The translations under genes were made by a program, and so were the position numbers. This document shows, piece by piece, positions 59,619 through 64,000 of a DNA stretch of 64,000 bases (position 1 is the stretch's first letter; each line of letters starts with the position of its first letter). The stretch comes from Sambucus nigra (lineage: Eukaryota > Streptophyta > Magnoliopsida > Dipsacales > Adoxaceae): positions 58,316,678-58,380,677 of the forward strand of contig OX422213.1 in the NCBI GenBank assembly GCA_949130495.1. Direction: 5' to 3'. The notes under the pieces were generated by a model that was given only the letters and a program-made list of their open reading frames with translations, did no database searches and was not told the DNA's origin.

Positions 59619-62600
59619 ACATGGCTAATAGGTGATGGTGCAATTGAAGTAATATTTCAGAGAAGAAAGGTGTAAACTTCACTTAAAAAAACTTTATGTT
59701 TAATTATTTTCCTATAATTTATAAAACACTTTTCCATGTTATTTAAGGAAGACAAAGAAAGGAGAATATCCTAGGCAAAATCTCATACTCGGTATAACAT
59801 TACGACATTTTCACTTCAGTTTATCCCCCGAAAACTTACTACAGTAAACAGCGAATGACGAAAACATTAAAAATCATTTAGTTAATAAAATTCATGAATT
59901 TCATAGGTAATGTGTCCGAAATTCTACCTTACTATTCCTTTATCCTCATTGATGGGTCATGATTTAAAGAGGGAATCTATCATCTCCACCTTTGGTGACT
60001 ATGAACAGATGCTATATTGATCAGTGGCCACTTCCTAGAACCGACAACCTACAACGAACTGAAATCACTGTTTTACCTCCCAAGAATTAAATAAGTCAAC
60101 ATCTACAAATAACGAATCTTGACTATGGTCATGTGAGTTTTGTAATTGTAAAAAAGGCTTACAAAATTATTGTGGTTTAGATTAGAAAAATATGAATCTT
60201 GACTGGGTTCAATGAATATGAAAATTCACAAACTGCATTGTCATGTTTCCTATAATATGAATATGAAAATACATAACAATATGAGAACCGAGTCAAATTT
60301 CCTACAGTATCATCTTTCTCATCGCAGCAGATAAAACCATCACGTATAGCATAAAGTGAGACACTCTAGTCAAGTTACATTTCTTTAATTCTAACACCTA
60401 AAGCCAAAACAATTAGAGAAAAAATATAAAATTTGAACAAACTTCAGAAAAATCACCATACCCTTCAAATTGTTGAATGGCATGTAGTAAGCCAATTGTA
60501 TTTGACAAAGATTGCACTATACAGAACAACACATTCCCCAAAAATAGATTACAACCAATGTGATATGGAAATAGAAATTAAGAGAATTGAAAATGAAACA
60601 ATCCAAAAACATAATGTTTGACTGAGAATTCCTTCAACCACTCTCCATGTGCCCTTTTCATTGTATGACGGTCCAAACAGGAATTGGATCACAAACGTAG
60701 GTATAAAAGTATGAATCAAAAGATATCAAATAACTCAACTATCGTCATGTACATACATCCTTAATATGGTATCGTTGAGACAGTTACTCACATTACAAAT
60801 CAAATTCAACAATGTACGCAGTCACTATAAAGATTCTATAACAATGTATTACCTATTGCAATGTCAACATATTTACAATCTTCTGATTCAGAAATTATAG
60901 AAAGTATTCCCCAAACCTTGTACATTGTAACGGACTCCTAAAGATGTGAAATATTAGTTAGTTTATGAAAGGCTTGAATCACGTAAATACTAAAAACATT
61001 AAGTGTGACGCATGACTCGTGCACATAAGAGTGAGGCAACCCATTGTGTCACGAACGGTGACTTGCACTATTGCCCCTTGTCACAATAAACAGTGATCGG
61101 CGATGGTGGCATAGTTTTTGCCTTTAGATAGAGATTTAAGAGTATTAATTCGACTTTGACATCCTATTTCTCCTATTGATTTGACTTCCTGGAGATATAA
61201 GCTATGCCAAACTAGAATTTCAAAAGAGAAAATAAAGGAATACTAATTAAACATAAAAAAAGGTTGGAAATATTGTAGAATATCACATTTAGAACAGTAA
61301 GATCCCAAATAGAACTTGAAGTGGACATATTATAATAGAATATAAAAAAAACAAAAAGATCTTGAACAATAGTAGTTCACGCTAATAATACATGTTACGC
61401 TCATCAATTCAACATTTAAGAAGATGCTATATCCTAATGCCTTTTGTCTAAATTGATTCCTTTTTCTTCTTTCGTGAAAATACAATTCAAACTTCAAACT
61501 CGAGGGCTTTGTATAACACATATAATAGATGTAAAAGTAACCTCAACTAAAATCCTTGCACTTTATCACACCTTAATGGATAAAAAAGAAAATTCAAAAC
61601 AAATTTAAAGTTTCATATTAGAAATAAGATATAAAAATACCCATTCACAACAAACCAAAACCCAGAGTCACAAAAATAGTTATAAAGCTCTCTTGGGAAT
61701 TTTTTCAAATATTTGGTACAAATTATCAACTACATCAAACACCTAGATACAAAACAAACGTTGTACACAACAGCTACCCCCTGGAATTGAAATACTGTGC
61801 ATGTATTTTTCTAAATAATGTGCGTGTTTTTTTCAAAAATACATAGCCACCATGTTGAACCTGAAAAAACAGAAATCCATAATAAAACCAACAAAAACCA
61901 TGTACATAAAACCCATATGCCTCAAATCTCGGGGGGAAATCCCAAAATTGAGCTGAAAGGAAGGCTACAATCCAAGAATAAAATCACGAACCCCTAAAAT
62001 GCAAAAAAAGCATGCCATAAATCCTATAATATTTGAAATTGATACTAAAACCTAAAACCCATATATCCAAAACCCTAAAATATAAAAAAAAAATCAAAAA
62101 ACCCATACCAATAACCCTATTTCTATAAAATCCATGATATAAGAAAAAAAATACCTAAAACCCTTAAATCTGAAAGCTTATAAATGCAAAACCACTCATA
62201 TCAGATAGAGGAAGCTGGAGATATAATACCTTTGACTCAATATTTAAGTTGAATCCATAGGGAGAGATACCTGAAATCTATATAAAAAATAATTATTTCA
62301 ATTAAATCGAAGCACAAAGATCTTATGAACAAATTCAATTTAGAAACTCATCCCGAAGATACTCCCATTTTGCCGAGAGAGATAAGGTTGTTGGAAATGG
62401 GCGAGAGAGAAGTTTACACCGTCACATGAAAAAAGGTTTTAAGTGTGTCATTTCCAATTTTAACCATGTTTTTGAATTTTGAGTAAGAGGGGGAAAGGAA
62501 ATGAAGTGCTAGAAAGAGGGGGAAATACAATAACAAAGGGATAAAAGAGGAAAATGCAATAAAATAATTTCAACCCTTGGATTATTGCATTGTTGGCTTC

Positions 62601-62675
62601 ATCCTCACACCTAATTAAGTTATCAACTTATTGAATAGTATCAACAAATTTACTCCTTATTTTATATATATATAG

Positions 62676-62708
<33 letters not shown>

Positions 62709-64000
62709 GATACATACATACATATATAAATAAATAAGACATTATCCGGTCACAAAACCTTGATAAGACAAAGTTATTCCGTTTAAATACGCATCTAGTT
62801 ATATCTTTGTTTCATTTGTTAGTCCATCACTTTCTAAGAGATTGAAGTAATTCTGGATTTTTGTATTATCTGGAATGGCTCTCGTATTACGAAATTCTAC
62901 CTAGTGCCATTCGATTACAAAGTCCATTGGCAACTGCATAAATGAGTTGAATGACCAAAATTTATCTTTTATTTGGAAGTAGGGTGTATTGTGTTTGATT
63001 CTTTATATTGTATTGCTTAAGATTGGTCATTCTTTAGTCAATTTAACATTACGCTTAAGCTTATACTTTTGAAAGAAGTATTTTAGAATTGATGATTTCT
63101 TTTAATAATAATTTTTTTTTTATATTTTTTTTCATGTTGTTTTATATTATACCATGACGACCAGTAAATATCAAACCAAACACATTTGAGGAACTATGCC
63201 AACCTCTGAGAAACAGGAGAATGTAGAAGCCAACATTTCCATGCCTAAACCTCATATACGGGATTTTATGAAGTCTCATCTGCATTCTATGGGTGACGTT
63301 TCTTTAGGCGTTAGATAGGTCAAATTTTATTAATTATTGGTTGTATGAGTACAATTGCTTAAATTTATGCATTACTTCTAATATTTTGTGTATTCTAATT
63401 TCTAGGTTCCTGGCAATGACAATGTTGACCCTCTAGCATCACCATAGTTGCAACTGTTGACATCTGAGATTCAATCGCAACGCCACTGGCAATACTCAAA
63501 GAAGGAACCACCACAAATCATATCACGATCTCAACTTTGGAACTATTGTGAGCTTAGTATATTTGGTGAAACATTTCAAAGTATAATCCTTTCTTAAAAT
63601 TTTATTGTTTGATGCATATAATATCCATGATATAGACACTAGTTATACATGTGCCAATGTCATGATTAATTGCTTAACTTTGACATGAATCCGTTTAAAT
63701 TTTGTGTTGATGGAACTAATTTATGAGGCTATCAATGTTAAAATTGGTGGAAGGGATTTATTGGTGGTTTAATTTGGATATTGTTGTTGTTGTTAAGGTA
63801 ATTATAAATGTTAAAACAAGTTGGTTTCTTGAATAAACAGAAGAAACTCTGCTGAATTTTTGTGAATATAATAAGTATGTTAAAAATGATTAACACGAAG
63901 TAAATTAAGCAAGTTGTAATTAATGTAGGTACAAATGATTCTAGTACATATTGAATGAAGCTAATACAGATAACATGATAAAATGAGATAAGATGAGGAG
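58166..64000. other. AT-rich intergenic DNA, no gene recognised
   Basis: Microsatellites at 59588-59618 (GA) and 62664-62740 (TA/GATA/CATA). A GC-richer open stretch on the minus strand at 59070-58830 (LNYGVWQRRYQRGVGLIHHE) could be a decayed exon of unknown family. 61900-62400 is A-rich with repeated AAAACCC(A/T)TA words. At 63196-63318 the plus strand has a 40-codon frame (MPTSEKQENVEANISMPKPH...) followed by a possible acceptor at 63405; too short to call a gene. Confidence 0.5.

Overview
This is repeat-dense nuclear DNA from a flowering plant. Three observations support that: chromodomain-bearing Ty3/gypsy elements with tRNA-iMet primer sites (TGGTATCAGAGC), Ty1/copia and CACTA remnants, and fragments of typical plant genes (RPM1-like NLR, cysteine-rich receptor kinase exon, GPI8, TFIIIC subunit 6-like). 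The species cannot be named from the sequence. I see no gene in the window that looks intact, and no tRNA, rRNA or CRISPR array.

Layout. 1-2094 is an LTR-type insertion, with a 545-bp sequence present twice, lying inside the reverse transcriptase of gypsy element C (2095-7582, + strand, 3' LTR 4788-7582). 7583-8930 is microsatellite-rich and ends in a CACTA-type terminus. 8931-9198 and 28195-28883 are two halves of one copia gag on the - strand, split by gypsy element A (9199-28194, - strand, duplication CATTC). A is itself split twice: by a 949-bp solo LTR in RNase H (13719-14667, duplication GTGAC) and by gypsy element B in gag (16961-24792, + strand, duplication GGCAC). B's 5' LTR carries a fold-back MITE (19538-19922). 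At all four interrupted reading frames in the window (copia gag, A gag, A RNase H, NLR), removing the insertion and one duplication copy restores the frame. 28884-32633 holds the copia primer site, LTR-like DNA and a Tat-type gypsy gag-protease relic; a second CACTA terminus starts at 32634.

34275-36148 and 42664-42830 are the two halves of an RPM1-like NLR pseudogene (- strand), split by gypsy element D (36149-42663, duplication ACAAC). D's upstream end is not an LTR start but an inverted copy of its own LTR end, so D is bounded on both sides by U5 termini. The gene half between kinase-2 and the LRRs also carries a fourfold tandem duplication of a roughly 180-bp coding unit.

42831-64000 has fewer recognisable LTR elements and is AT-rich. 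It contains four unrelated partial host genes: TFIIIC subunit 6-like (49793-50188, +), a weak kelch-like stretch (51400-51620, -), an orphan receptor-kinase transmembrane exon (53939-54073, -) and a GPI8 fragment (57703-58165, -). Between them, at 52798-52871, sit two tail-to-tail Helitron-like 3' ends, which offer a possible explanation for the fragments.

The most notable unlisted pattern: LTRs of A, B, C and D each carry, about 1.1 kb from the LTR start, a cluster of short CpG palindromes whose sequence differs from element to element.
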